Below are positions 51,100-62,376 of a stretch of 64,000 bases of DNA, piece by piece (within the stretch, counting starts at the first letter, position 1; every line of letters starts with the position of its first letter). The notes beneath the pieces are model-generated. The model was not told where the DNA came from, did not search any database, and saw nothing but the letters and a program-made list of their open reading frames with translations. The stretch spans positions 22,610 to 86,609 of the forward strand of contig JAHBVL010000008.1 of NCBI GenBank assembly GCA_019637585.1, in the 5' to 3' direction. This DNA is from Thermomicrobiales bacterium. Lineage in GTDB: Bacteria > Chloroflexota > Chloroflexia > Thermomicrobiales > UBA6265. A program made the translations under genes and the position numbers.

Positions 51100-52482
51100 C
51101 GCCGTCAAATCGTGCGCCATCTCCTCGAACATCGCGATGTACCGATCGGCGTCTTCAGGCGAATGCTGGACGGAGAGGGTCCACTCTTCCTCACGGCCGG
51201 GCGTCATGAAGATGCCCCGGTTCATGGCATAGAGCCAGGCCAGATCGGTCAGCTCCGCGCGTTGATTGGCCATGAACGACTCGTAGTCGGTGATCTTTTC
51301 TTCCGAGAAGGTGACGCACCCCTTGGAGCTGATGCCAACCGTGTACCCCGGCAGTCCATACTGCTGCAGCACTTCACTGCAACCGGACTGCAGCTGATTG
51401 TCCAGCATATCGAGATGGGCATAGGCGTCTGGTGTGAGGACATGCTCCAGGCTGGCCCGGGCCGCGGCCATGGTCAGTGGATTGCCGTTGTAGGTGCCGA
51501 CCTGATAGACCTTGCCGGAGAGCACCGGCTCCATCGCCTCTTCGGTGCCGCCGATCGCGCCGGCGGGCAAACCACCACCCAGCGCTTTGGCCATGGTCAC
51601 CATGTCCGGTTTGACGCCGAACTTCTCGGTCGCCCCACCTGCCGCCACACAGAGACCAGTTTTCACCTCATCGAAAATGAGGAGAATGCCCCACTTCTTC
51701 GTGATCTCGCGGACCCGTTCCAGATACCCGGGCAACGGCAACACCACGCCCAGGTTCATCATCGCCGGTTCCATGATCACGCAGGCCGGCAATCTCCCTT
51801 CGTCGGCCAGTCGCTCGATACGCCGCTCCATGGCATCGGCATCGTTGAAGGGCACGGCGATCGTCATGTCGCTCGATGATTTGGGAATGCCGGCGCCATA
51901 TGGCAACGAGGCCAGATCGTCCCGGTCGCCGATTTTGTCGTAGGGCACGGAGATCGAAACCATCACGTAATCGTGATGCCCGTGATACGAACCAAAGATC
52001 TTCATGATGGTGTCGCGGCCGGTCGCCCCCCGGGCAATCCGGATAGCATCCATCGTCGCTTCCGATCCGGAATTGACATAGCGCCAGAGCGGCAAACCGA
52101 AGCGGCGCGCCAGCTCTTCGCTGACATACATGTCGTCTTCCACCGGCGCGGCGAAGTGAGTCCCCATCGCCACACGTTTCTGCACCGCTTCGACGATTGC
52201 CGGATGCGCGTGTCCCTGCACCATCGATCCAAAGCCATTGTGGAAGTCGATCATCTCGTTGCCATCGACATCCCACACCCGCGACCCATCGCCGCGCTCG
52301 AGATAGATCGGCCACGGATCGCGCAGCTGATACGAGGACGCCACACCGTTGGCCATCGATTTTCGGGCTCGCTCGAACATCACACCCGACTTCGCGGTGC
52401 GATCGTTGAGCTTCTTTTCCTCGATCGCGGTCAGCTCGGCAACCTTCTTTTCGTCGATCACTGCTGTTACTGCCGAAGCCAT
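51097..52482 (-). CDS. Class III PLP aminotransferase (glutamate-1-semialdehyde aminomutase-like)
   Basis: A 461-residue fold-type I PLP enzyme. It has the diglycine SGSEATMDAIRIARGATGRD region, SYHGHHDY, the aspartate in LIFDEVKTGL, and the PLP lysine in VTMAKALGGGLPAGAIGG. This arrangement is shared by glutamate-1-semialdehyde 2,1-aminomutase and omega-amino acid aminotransferases; no haem genes are near, so a general class III label is safer. ATG at 52482 has AAGGAGA upstream. Its stop codon is the first triplet of a heptamer array. Divergent from trmO. Confidence 0.88.
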   Translation of the reverse strand: MASAVTAVIDEKKVAELTAIEEKKLNDRTAKSGVMFERARKSMANGVASSYQLRDPWPIYLERGDGSRVWDVDGNEMIDFHNGFGSMVQGHAHPAIVEAVQKRVAMGTHFAAPVEDDMYVSEELARRFGLPLWRYVNSGSEATMDAIRIARGATGRDTIMKIFGSYHGHHDYVMVSISVPYDKIGDRDDLASLPYGAGIPKSSSDMTIAVPFNDADAMERRIERLADEGRLPACVIMEPAMMNLGVVLPLPGYLERVREITKKWGILLIFDEVKTGLCVAAGGATEKFGVKPDMVTMAKALGGGLPAGAIGGTEEAMEPVLSGKVYQVGTYNGNPLTMAAARASLEHVLTPDAYAHLDMLDNQLQSGCSEVLQQYGLPGYTVGISSKGCVTFSEEKITDYESFMANQRAELTDLAWLYAMNRGIFMTPGREEEWTLSVQHSPEDADRYIAMFEEMAHDLTA

Positions 52483-52600
52483 GCTCTCTCCTTGGATAGT
52501 TGCGGTTTCCGCCATTCGCCCGATTATCCCACGACCCGCGCGTCGATCGCGCATAACATGTAAAGTGATGAGTCGCCGTTTGTACGTACGCGGGTGAGCC

Positions 52601-53110
52601 ATGAAAAGCTGGTTTCGAGTTCAATCGATCGGCACGGTGATCCGGCCCGACGATCCGGGAGGCGATTCCGGGTACTTCGATCCATCGCATCCGTCGGTCA
52701 TCGAGATCGACGACCGCTGGATCGACGGTCTGAGCGGCATCGAGGACTACAGTCACCTGGTGGTCCTCTTTTACCTCGATCGGGCTCCGAGACGGCGTTC
52801 GACCGGACAGCTGCTTCCCGCCGAAGGAAGCGAAGCGCTGCCATCCGTCGGCTTCTTTTCCACTCGCACGCCAAAGCGGCCGAATCCTATCGGCATCAGC
52901 TGTCCACGCCTGATCCGCCGGGAGCGGAATCGCCTGACCGTGGTCGGGTTCGACGCCTGGCATGGCACCCCGGTCCTGGACATCAAAGGCTATTCCCCCC
53001 GGGATGAGCTCCGCCCGGACTGGACCGTTCCCGCCTGGCTCGAGACTCTCTGGGCCACCCACGACGCCCAGCGGCCGGACGGTCTCCGCCTGTGGGAGGA
53101 GGAGAGATGA
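52601..53110 (+). CDS. trmO: tRNA (N6-threonylcarbamoyladenosine37) methyltransferase TrmO
   Basis: A 169-residue beta-barrel SAM methyltransferase of the TrmO/TsaA (YaeB) class that methylates t6A37 of tRNA-Thr. The signature is visible: IEDYSHLVVLFYLDRA, then GFFSTRTPKRPNPIGISCPR and VLDIKGYSPRDE. The C-terminal domain of longer homologues is shortened. ATG start at the beginning of the conserved strand (SWFRVQSIGTVIRP). Divergent from the aminotransferase gene, with about 120 bases for promoters. Confidence 0.9.
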   Translation: MKSWFRVQSIGTVIRPDDPGGDSGYFDPSHPSVIEIDDRWIDGLSGIEDYSHLVVLFYLDRAPRRRSTGQLLPAEGSEALPSVGFFSTRTPKRPNPIGISCPRLIRRERNRLTVVGFDAWHGTPVLDIKGYSPRDELRPDWTVPAWLETLWATHDAQRPDGLRLWEEER

Positions 53111-53315
53111 TCGATCGAGGTCTCTTGTCACGCAATTGATACAACTTTCATCCACCACTCCATAAGGGCGCAACGCCGGTGGATGTTGAATAAGCGAAGT
53201 AGATGAGGATGTGGCGGACATCCACGAACGGATTTCGGAAGGAGCGTCATTCGGTCAGCAGGGGAGATCGTCTTCGTTCTTTTCGCCGCAAGGCATCAGG
53301 GGAGTGAGGAAAGCT

Positions 53316-54155
53316 ATGCCTCCACTAGGTGAACTCTTAAAACCCAAGTATCTGGTCGTCACGGTACTCAGCTTCATCGGCTTTGTGCTGATGTATGTCG
53401 CCACCGGCGGCAGCATCGATCTGGTCGTCTGGAGCAAGGAATTCGACCTGTCCGGCGCGCAGGAACTGCTCGGCTTCATTGTCGGCACGGTGCTGCTGGT
53501 CGGCGCGGCAATCTACCTCTTCCGCGATCAGCTGGCGGGCGGGGCCGACGACATCACCTTCACACAGTCGCCATTCGCGCACTTTCTCTTCAACAGTTCG
53601 GCATCTGCGCCGATCTGGCTCGGTATTCGCCTCTACCTCGGATTCGAGTGGCTGGCGGCTGGTTGGCACAAACTCGACGCCGCTGCCTGGCGCAACGGAT
53701 CAGCACTCCAGGGGTACTGGGAGCGCGCGGTTGCGGTTCCGACTCCCGAGCAGGCTGAGCAGGGCGCTCGTGCCGCTATCACCTACGACGGCTGGCGCCA
53801 GTTCCTGCAGTTCATGCTCGATAACGAGTGGTACAACTGGTTCAACTGGGTGATCATCCTGGGCGAGATTGCGGTTGGCGTTGGTTTGATCGTGGGCGCC
53901 TTCACCGGTATCGCCGCCTTCTTCGGAGCGCTGCTGAACGTCTCGTTCCTGCTCTCGGGCTCGGTGTCGTCGAACCCGGTCCTGCTCCTCCTGGCCATCA
54001 TGGTCATCCTTGGCTGGCGGGTTGCCGGATTCATCGGACTCGACCGGATTCTCCTGCCGGCGCTGGGAACACCCTGGCAACACAATGTCGGCGGTAGCCT
54101 TGCGGCCATCAAACGAGGTCAGATTCCCAACGCACCTCCTCCAGTCAGCGGCTAA
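53316..54155 (+). CDS. DoxX-family membrane protein
   Basis: A 279-residue integral membrane protein. Two N-terminal helices (VVTVLSFIGFVLMYV and LLGFIVGTVLLVGAAIYLF) precede the DoxX four-helix unit with RLYLGFEWLAAGWHKL, WVIILGEIAVGVGLIVG and MVILGWRVAGFIGLDR. DoxX proteins occur with quinol- or thiosulfate-linked electron transfer and in redox stress complexes. The ATG at 53316 has GAGGA five to six bases upstream; an upstream GTG at 53211 would add a polar, non-conserved stretch. Monocistronic, closed by a terminator. Confidence 0.82.
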   Translation: MPPLGELLKPKYLVVTVLSFIGFVLMYVATGGSIDLVVWSKEFDLSGAQELLGFIVGTVLLVGAAIYLFRDQLAGGADDITFTQSPFAHFLFNSSASAPIWLGIRLYLGFEWLAAGWHKLDAAAWRNGSALQGYWERAVAVPTPEQAEQGARAAITYDGWRQFLQFMLDNEWYNWFNWVIILGEIAVGVGLIVGAFTGIAAFFGALLNVSFLLSGSVSSNPVLLLLAIMVILGWRVAGFIGLDRILLPALGTPWQHNVGGSLAAIKRGQIPNAPPPVSG

Positions 54156-54190
54156 CCTGACAGGATCGCGAAGCAGCACGGGAATATGAT

Positions 54191-54216
54191 GAAAGGGGCG
54201 CTCCGGCGCCCCTTTC
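54191..54216. terminator. Bidirectional hairpin terminator
   Basis: A perfect 11-base inverted repeat (GAAAGGGGCGC, loop TCCG, GCGCCCCTTTC) centred between the convergent DoxX and LLM genes, with A- and T-rich ends on both sides. Confidence 0.75.
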
Positions 54217-54235
54217 GACGTGCATTCGGAATCTT

Positions 54236-55159
54236 CTATCCCTGATCCAGAATCTCCAACACCGGGGCGAGTTTCTCGATCGCCTCGACGGTGCAGGGGT
54301 CAGGATAGACCTGAATGTGACTGACGCCGATCGCCGCGTAAGCCCGAAACTCGTCGGCCATTTCTTCCGGCGTGCCGGTCAGCGACGGCACCGTTTGCCC
54401 AGGCCGGCCATACGGATTCTCGAAATCGGCCAGCACGGCCACACTCCGCTCCAGCGCGCCTGGATCGCGCCCCACCGATTCGCAGATCGCGTCCATCTTC
54501 TCCATGAGCGGTTTGGTGGTCGCGGCCCGGTTCCCGGTCGACTGGGCCCACATATTCCAGTGATCGGCATATTTCGCCGTCAGCGTCATCATCCGCTCTC
54601 CCAGGAAGGTGCCGATCATGATCGGCATTCCCTCCGGACGGGGACCGCGCGGCCGGTTGATGCATTCGTGAATCTGGTAGTACTCGCCATCGAAGGTCGA
54701 CTCGCCCGTCCGCACCAGCGCCGTGATGATCTGCAACGCCTCTTCGAACCGGCTGGCCCGGTGATCGAACGGAAACCCGAACGCCTTGTACTCCGGTTCC
54801 GCCCAACCCGAACCGATACCCAGGATGAAACGCCCCCCACTGATCTCATCGATCGTTTCGGCCATTTTGGCGATCAGCGCCGGGTTGCGGTACGCCGTGG
54901 CGGTCACAAACGGCCCCAGCTCGATACGGCTCGTCTGAGCCGCCAGCGCCGCCAGCATCGTCCAGCAATCCCAGGCGCCCTGCGGTTCATGCCCTGGCAC
55001 ATTCATCAGCAAGTGGTCGCAAAACCAGACCGAATCGAAACCGAGCTCTTCGGTCTTCCGCGTCATCGCCAGAAAATCGGTCCACCCGGCCGTCGCGCCA
55101 GCCATCTCCCGTTCCGATTCAGGGAGCATGATGCCGATTTTGAGGGGACGGTTGGTCAT
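54236..55159 (-). CDS. LLM-class (F420-dependent-like) oxidoreductase
   Basis: A 307-residue luciferase-like barrel: LGFDSVWFCDHLLMNVPGHE (cited in part: SVWFCDHLLM), ELGPFVTATAYRNPALIAKM, GRFILGIGSGWAEPEYKAFG and PIMIGTFLGERMMTLTAKYADHWN. AAGGAG sits six bases before the ATG. It is followed upstream in the operon direction by a second LLM gene of similar sequence (55324-56277), separated by a repeat-filled 164-base gap, and by an ABC exporter operon. The substrate is unknown. Confidence 0.88.
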   Translation of the reverse strand: MTNRPLKIGIMLPESEREMAGATAGWTDFLAMTRKTEELGFDSVWFCDHLLMNVPGHEPQGAWDCWTMLAALAAQTSRIELGPFVTATAYRNPALIAKMAETIDEISGGRFILGIGSGWAEPEYKAFGFPFDHRASRFEEALQIITALVRTGESTFDGEYYQIHECINRPRGPRPEGMPIMIGTFLGERMMTLTAKYADHWNMWAQSTGNRAATTKPLMEKMDAICESVGRDPGALERSVAVLADFENPYGRPGQTVPSLTGTPEEMADEFRAYAAIGVSHIQVYPDPCTVEAIEKLAPVLEILDQG

Positions 55160-55175
55160 GGGGTCTCCTTCGATA

Positions 55176-55210
55176 AGTGCATAGTGCATAGTTGATAGTT
55201 CATAGCCGTT
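55176..55210 (+). repeat. Heptamer array facing the LLM gene start (TAGTGCA type)
   Basis: Plus-strand 7-base units TAGTGCA, TAGTTGA, TAGTTCA and TAGCCGT. They lie just upstream of the ribosome-binding site of the minus-strand LLM gene and oppose the larger array at 55269-55326 in inverted orientation. Confidence 0.75.
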
Positions 55211-55221
55211 CGCGCATTGAG

Positions 55222-55262
55222 TTCCCCTCGCCCAATTCTGGGCGAGGGGCCAGGGGTGAGGG
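55222..55262 (+). repeat. CCCTCGCCC palindromic repeat
   Basis: TTCCCCTCGCCCAATTCTGG pairs with the following GGCGAGGGG, and is followed by CCAGGGGTGAGGG. It is a diverged member of the CCCTCTCCC family, located between the two heptamer arrays. Confidence 0.75.
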
Positions 55263-55268
55263 CCGTCC

Positions 55269-56277
<1,009 letters not shown>

Positions 56278-56334
56278 GTCTGCTCCCTTCACACTGATCG
56301 ATCTGTCAGCCTGAAGGATCGCATATCGGTGTGG

Positions 56335-57123
56335 TTATTCGAGATTGAGCCGTCCGAGTCGCCAGGTCGAGATGAGCATCGCCACGATCGCCACAACGAC
56401 GATCACGATGGCCGATGTACCGACCGCGGTTGGGTCGCTCATCTGGTTGCCTGCCTGAACGAGTGAGGGATAGTTCGATTTGTCCAGCATGCCGACGAAG
56501 ATCGACTCGGTGTAGTGCCGGATCGAGATGATCTTCAAACCCGGCAGGTACCGGCCCAGCACGCTTTCCCAGACAAGCGAATAGGTCAGACCAACGAGCA
56601 ACGCCCGCGCGACCAGCAGACTCACCAGCTGGAAGACCGCTGAATAGGCCAGGATACCGGCGAACGACGCCGCCAGGGCCGACCAGAGGTAGGTCAGATG
56701 GTCCGAATCACCAGCATCGCCCCTGAAGGTCACCACGTAGGCAATGGCCATGCCGCCCAGAATCAACGGCGTCGCGGCCACCACCGAAGCCAGGAACTTC
56801 TCGAACACGATCCGTATGCGGCGAATGGGTTTCAGCGACAGATAGGGCAATGTCTGGTCTTCGACTTCATTGCCCAGCGCACCGGTGGCCAGCACCATCA
56901 CCGCCACCGGCAGCAGCGTTGCCACAAAGAGTCCCCGGAAAACCCCCTCCGCGAAAAACTCCTCTGGCAGGGTTGAGGTGCCGTTGGACACAAGAGCGTA
57001 GATCGCGGCCATCAGTACCGGTATCAGCGAAATCAGCGCAACCACGCGCGTGGCCCGGCCGCCCGAAAATTGCCGCAGGGTCAGCATGAATACCGGCAGA
57101 GGACTCCAGAGGAAGGTGAACAT
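56335..57123 (-). CDS. ABC-2 type transporter permease
   Basis: A 262-residue permease with six hydrophobic segments of the ABC-2/NatB-like type: a short N-terminal cytoplasmic region, then VVALISLIPVLMAAIYAL, VFRGLFVATLLPVAVMVLA, and so on, ending in SAIVIVVVAIVAMLISTW. The EVEDQTLPYLSLKPIRR segment after the second helix is the characteristic coupling region. It is the last exporter gene in the operon, 15 bases after its ATPase (57139-58137). Confidence 0.85.
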   Translation of the reverse strand: MFTFLWSPLPVFMLTLRQFSGGRATRVVALISLIPVLMAAIYALVSNGTSTLPEEFFAEGVFRGLFVATLLPVAVMVLATGALGNEVEDQTLPYLSLKPIRRIRIVFEKFLASVVAATPLILGGMAIAYVVTFRGDAGDSDHLTYLWSALAASFAGILAYSAVFQLVSLLVARALLVGLTYSLVWESVLGRYLPGLKIISIRHYTESIFVGMLDKSNYPSLVQAGNQMSDPTAVGTSAIVIVVVAIVAMLISTWRLGRLNLE

Positions 57124-57138
57124 GACTCGCGCCCTCTC

Positions 57139-58137
57139 CTAACGCTCGACCAGATAGGAGAAGACCGACTCGAGCGACTCGTCCGCTGCTTCGATCTCCA
57201 GGAGACGCACATCGGTTTGCCGCGCCACCGCCGGCACGATGCGATAGAAGGTGGCGGCGTCGTTTGTTTCCGCGGTGATGTGGTCGTCTTTGCCAACCGA
57301 GATCGACGAGATCGCCGGCGAGCCGAGCAGCGCCGCTCCCAGCTTGCGCGGGTTCGATGCGCGCAGGCTGATCACCAGCGGGCGGTTGTCGATCCGGTTG
57401 CGGATCGTCCGGTAGTTGCCCGCCGCGGCAAGTTTGCCGTTCACGATCACCAGGATGTTCTCCGCAAACCGTTCCACTTCGACCAGCACATGCGACGAAA
57501 CGAGCACGGTTTTTCCCTGCCGCCCGAATTCGCGAATCAGCTCGATCATGTGCGCGCGTTGCGCTGGATCGGTGCCGTTGAGCGGTTCGTCCATGAGGAT
57601 GACATCGGGATCGTGGACCAGCGCGGCCGCCAGCTTGATCCGCTGGCGCATGCCTTTCGAATAGCCGCCGATTCTGCGGTCACTGGCCGGACCCATTTCC
57701 ACGATATCAACGGCACGCCGGGTGGCGGCGTCTGGATCGGGCAGCCGCTGCAATCTGGCGTTCATCCAGACGAATTCCCACCCGGTCAGATAGGGGTAGA
57801 CATTGTCGACATCGTTGACCAGACCGAACCGTCGGTAGGTTTCGATATTGCCGCGAGGCGGCAATCCGCGCACCTCGATGCGACCGGCCGATTGGCCGAT
57901 CAATCCGCTGATCATCTTCAGCGATGTGGTTTTGCCCGACCCGTTTGGTCCGAGCAGCGCGGTGACGCCCGGGCCGATGCTGAACGAGAGATCGGAGACA
58001 GCCACGAGATCGCCATACCACTTCGAGACATGGTCGAAGAGGATCGTCGGCTCATCGGTGAGGATTGCCGCCGGACTCGCAGCGGTCGACTGAGGGATGG
58101 CCGGGGTCGTCGCCCCGCGCTTAATCCGACTGAACAT
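57139..58137 (-). CDS. ABC transporter ATP-binding protein
   Basis: A 332-residue ATPase: Walker A GPNGSGKTTSLKM, signature YSKGMRQRIKLAAALVHDP, Walker B VILMDEPL, and a His switch in VLVSSHVLVEVE. The first 35 residues are an extra Ser/Pro-rich N-terminus, and about 90 residues follow the nucleotide-binding domain. Exporters of this layout move antibiotics, lipids or ions. It overlaps the preceding permease by 17 bases, and feeds the permease at 56335-57123. Confidence 0.92.
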   Translation of the reverse strand: MFSRIKRGATTPAIPQSTAASPAAILTDEPTILFDHVSKWYGDLVAVSDLSFSIGPGVTALLGPNGSGKTTSLKMISGLIGQSAGRIEVRGLPPRGNIETYRRFGLVNDVDNVYPYLTGWEFVWMNARLQRLPDPDAATRRAVDIVEMGPASDRRIGGYSKGMRQRIKLAAALVHDPDVILMDEPLNGTDPAQRAHMIELIREFGRQGKTVLVSSHVLVEVERFAENILVIVNGKLAAAGNYRTIRNRIDNRPLVISLRASNPRKLGAALLGSPAISSISVGKDDHITAETNDAATFYRIVPAVARQTDVRLLEIEAADESLESVFSYLVER

Positions 58138-59021
58138 AGCGCCAGAACATCACGAGGCAACAGAGTGCCACGGCAATCAGCATTACCCCTCCGTAGACCT
58201 CGGTGGGAAAGATATGCGCGATCTCTTCGTTGGCCGACCGCTCACCGAAGAGCCCGTACGCGAACTCGCCGTGCAGCGCGATCGGATTGAACAGCAAGGC
58301 ATACCCGGCGGCCCTGTCGCTCACGCCCGATTCGGCGATGCCAAACGAAATGACCGGCAAAACGAGCAACGCCAGCACAATTCCCGCAGCAGCAATCGAC
58401 TTTCTGCCGGTCAATGACGAGATCACCAATGTGATCGCGGCCAGGAAAAGCGACACAACGACACACAGGACAATGATCCTGCCGAGATCGCCGATGTTGT
58501 CCTTCATGGCTGGCAGCGGCGAGTCTTCGAGCAACTGCTGCCCGAGCCAGTAGATACCCATTGGCAACAGGGTCACCGTCAACGTCAGAAGAGTCGTAGA
58601 CAGCAGCTTGGCCATCAGGTAGTCAGCCCTGGTCAACGCTCTCGCGAAATAGAGCGGCAGGACGTTCTCTCGCCGGTCGTTGCACAACATCTCCGGAGCC
58701 ACCGACGCCAGATAGACAGCCAGAATGACGTAGGTGAAATCGAAGTAATCCCAGTATTCGAGAATGCTCAGCTCGTCGACGAACGCCCGGATACCCAGCG
58801 GAATCGCCACCAGCAGACCGATCGCCACATACATCAGCGCCGGTACGACCTTCGCCGTCCACCGCTTTTTCGAACCGAGCGCGCGCTTCATCGAATAGAC
58901 GGTCAGCGCCCAGAATGCCTGCCTGCGGCCAAGCCGCTGACCCTCGTAGTGTTGATAGCCCCGGTCGTAGACCTCGCCGAACGATTGCTCGGGCTGAGGA
59001 GGGGCAAAGGCGCCTGCGGCA

Positions 59022-59032
<11 letters not shown>
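58121..59032 (-). CDS. ABC-2 type transporter permease
   Basis: A 303-residue permease with six membrane helices, for example VVPALMYVAIGLLVAIPLG and IIVLCVVVSLFLAAITLVI. A cytosolic N-terminus of about 40 residues includes a coupling segment, and NDRRENVLPLYFARALTR after the second helix is typical of ABC-2 exporters. ATG at 59032 has CAGGAGGTGA upstream. It overlaps the stop of the first ATPase gene and the start of the second. Confidence 0.88.
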
Positions 59033-60061
<1,029 letters not shown>

Positions 60062-60065
<4 letters not shown>

Positions 60066-61210
60066 TTTCCCTCGGCGCTGAGAGAACGGAGGCAGATGGC
60101 GGCCCGCCGCAGGCCCTCGGCAAAGATATCAGGTCGCTGGCCCACGCCAATCCGCAGATGGCTCTCGTAGCCAAATGCCGAACCGGGTGCAAGCATAACC
60201 GAGTAGTCCTTCGCGAGAAGATCCGCTACCTCTGAAGACGGGTTCGCCGCCGCGTATCTGACAAGCGCAAGCAAACCGCCGCGCGGCCGGTCCCACGCTG
60301 CCAGATCGGCATGTTCTGCAAACCAAACGTCCGCGGTCTCCAGATTGTTCCGCACGATCTCATGATTCCTGGCGATCAGCGCATCCCGGTTGCGGAGCGC
60401 GATGGTGGCCAGATAGTCGCTCAGACCCGCCGGCGACAGCGACGTGTAGTCGCGGGTTGACCAGCACGCACTGGCGATCTCCTCGGTCGCGGCAATCCAG
60501 CCGATGCGCAATCCGGGCAGACCAAATGGTTTGGATACCGTTCCCACACTGATGGCTCGGGGGCCCAGATTGCGCATCGGCGCCGCCAGCGGTTCCCCGC
60601 CCGGCATGTCCAGCCAGCGGTAAGCCTCATCGCACAGCACGTAGGCATTCGCCTCTTCCGCAATGCCATAGATTCGTTCCAGATCGGCCTGACTGAGGAT
60701 AGCGCCCGTCGGATTGTGGGGCGTGTTGACGACGATCAACCGGGTGTCCTTGCGGACCAAACGCTCCAGCGCGTCGATATCGAAGGCAAATTGGTTGTCG
60801 CGCTGACTGATCGTCCAGGGCGTCACCTCGCACCCGATCGCCCGAGCCACACTGTGGAGCTGCTGATAGGCGGGATAGACAGCAACCACATGGTCGCCAC
60901 GTTCGAGCAGCGAGGTGAAGAGCAGGAAGTTCGCTTCGATGGCGCCGGTTGCGACGAGGATGTCGTCTGGCGATACCTGCTCGTAGGTCTCGGCCAGCGC
61001 TCCCCGCAGCCGCTCGGTCCCGCGAGCCTCCGTGTACCCGAGGCGGATGTTCAGCAGCTCGTCCTGAGCCGCGGCCGCCTGGTCTTCCGGCAGCAACCCG
61101 AAAAGCTCCGCGGTGGACAACGGATAGATACCGCTCTCGGCGATGTCGAACGACACGACCGTTTCCCAGGTCGTCATCCATCGTTCGAGGGCAAATGTCT
61201 CCAGCTTCAT
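60062..61210 (-). CDS. Class I/II PLP aminotransferase
   Basis: A 382-residue fold-type I enzyme: ILVATGAIEANFLLFTSLL, VVNTPHNPTGAILS, DEAYRW (PLP Asp/Tyr region), GTVSKPFGLPGLRIGW (PLP lysine) and LRIGVG near the end. It belongs to the family of histidinol-phosphate or cystathionine-lyase-like aminotransferases; the substrate is not evident. ATG at 61210 is the first codon before the conserved N-terminus; the binding site is weak. It is translationally coupled to the ABC exporter genes, so its product or substrate may be related to the transported compound. Confidence 0.85.
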
Positions 61211-61458
61211 TCTGTTGTCCCAACGCGACGCGTCATCAGCAGGCCCGAAAACGGCTTGCAACGACCTGATCGAATGTCTTCCAGCAAAGCATGCGACCAG
61301 ATGGAACCAACCGCAACCGGCGGGCAGGCGATGCACCTGCCCGGATGGGCAGGGGGATGCTCCACTCCCTGCCGATACTCACCAGACGACCGGCGCCAGA
61401 CAATTGATTCCACGCACCGCAGAGGTGTGCGATAACAGAGCAGAGAACAGGAAGAACC

Positions 61459-62376
61459 ATGTCTGACACAACAACCGGAGCGCTCGCTTCGTTTTCCAAC
61501 GCCCTCGCCGACGCCGTCGAACATTCCGGCGCCAGTGTGGCAACCGTCAATGCCCGCCGCCGGATGCCGGCCACCGGAATCGTCTGGGCGGCCGACGGCT
61601 TGATCGTCTCCGCCAATCACGTGGTCGAGCGGGACGACGACATCACCATCACCCTTGCCGATGGCTCTACCCTCCCCGCGACCATCCTCGGACGCGATCC
61701 TGGGAGCGATATCGTCCTTTTGCAGGTCGACCGCCAGGACCTGACGCCGGCGCCTCGTGCGGTGGAATCACCCCGCCCCGGCCACATCGTCCTGGCTGTC
61801 GGCCGGCCCGGCAAGGGTGGGCTGATGGCTTCACTCGGTGTCGTCAGCCTGATCGGCGGGCAATGGCGCAACAACGACGGGATCAATATCGAGAGCTTCA
61901 TCCGCTCCGACGCGGCCATGCTGCCCGGATTTTCCGGCGGTCCGCTCGTCGACAGCGCCGGGGGTGTCTTGGGGATGAACTCCTCCACCCTGGGTCGGCG
62001 CGGCGGTTTGACCATCCCCATCACGGCGATCGACAAGGTCGTCTCGGTGCTCCGTTCTCACGGCAAGATTCGGCGCGGATTCCTGGGAATCGGCGCGCAG
62101 TCGGTGGAATTGAACGCCGGACTCCGATCGGATCTCGGAATCGACCAGGAGCGGGCGCTGCTGATCGTCAATGTCCAGCCGGCTGGACCGGCCGAACAGA
62201 GCGGTCTCCTGATCGGCGATGTCATCCTCTCGATAGGCGGTCAGCCAGTGGCGACGGTCGAGCAGCTGCAGGATCACCTGACCGGCGACATCGTCGGCCA
62301 GCCAGTCGATATCACATTGATTCGAGGCGGGGCGCTGGCGAACCGCCAGATTACGGCAAGCGAGCGTGGTTCATGA
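61459..62376 (+). CDS. Trypsin-like serine protease with PDZ domain, no signal peptide (1)
   Basis: A 305-residue HtrA/DegP-like protein. The catalytic triad is present: His 54 in VSANHVVE, Asp 84 in GSDIVLL and Ser 159 in LPGFSGGPLVD. A PDZ domain follows (about 205-295, IVNVQPAGPAEQSGLLIGDV, then GGQPVATVEQLQDHL). There is no signal peptide or membrane helix at the N-terminus, so it should act in the cytoplasm, unlike most HtrA proteins. AGGAAG lies five bases before the ATG. Its stop overlaps the next start (ATGA). Divergent from the aminotransferase. Confidence 0.88.
   Translation: MSDTTTGALASFSNALADAVEHSGASVATVNARRRMPATGIVWAADGLIVSANHVVERDDDITITLADGSTLPATILGRDPGSDIVLLQVDRQDLTPAPRAVESPRPGHIVLAVGRPGKGGLMASLGVVSLIGGQWRNNDGINIESFIRSDAAMLPGFSGGPLVDSAGGVLGMNSSTLGRRGGLTIPITAIDKVVSVLRSHGKIRRGFLGIGAQSVELNAGLRSDLGIDQERALLIVNVQPAGPAEQSGLLIGDVILSIGGQPVATVEQLQDHLTGDIVGQPVDITLIRGGALANRQITASERGS

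Noticed and set aside
51668-53221. A 517-codon minus-strand frame spanning the aminotransferase start and trmO
   Set aside because: It overlaps two clear genes in other frames and reads as Arg/Gly-rich filler.
61863-62372. Upstream extension of the second protease frame
   Set aside because: It lies inside the first protease gene in another frame; the ATG at 62373 overlaps the previous stop by four bases and starts a normal protein.
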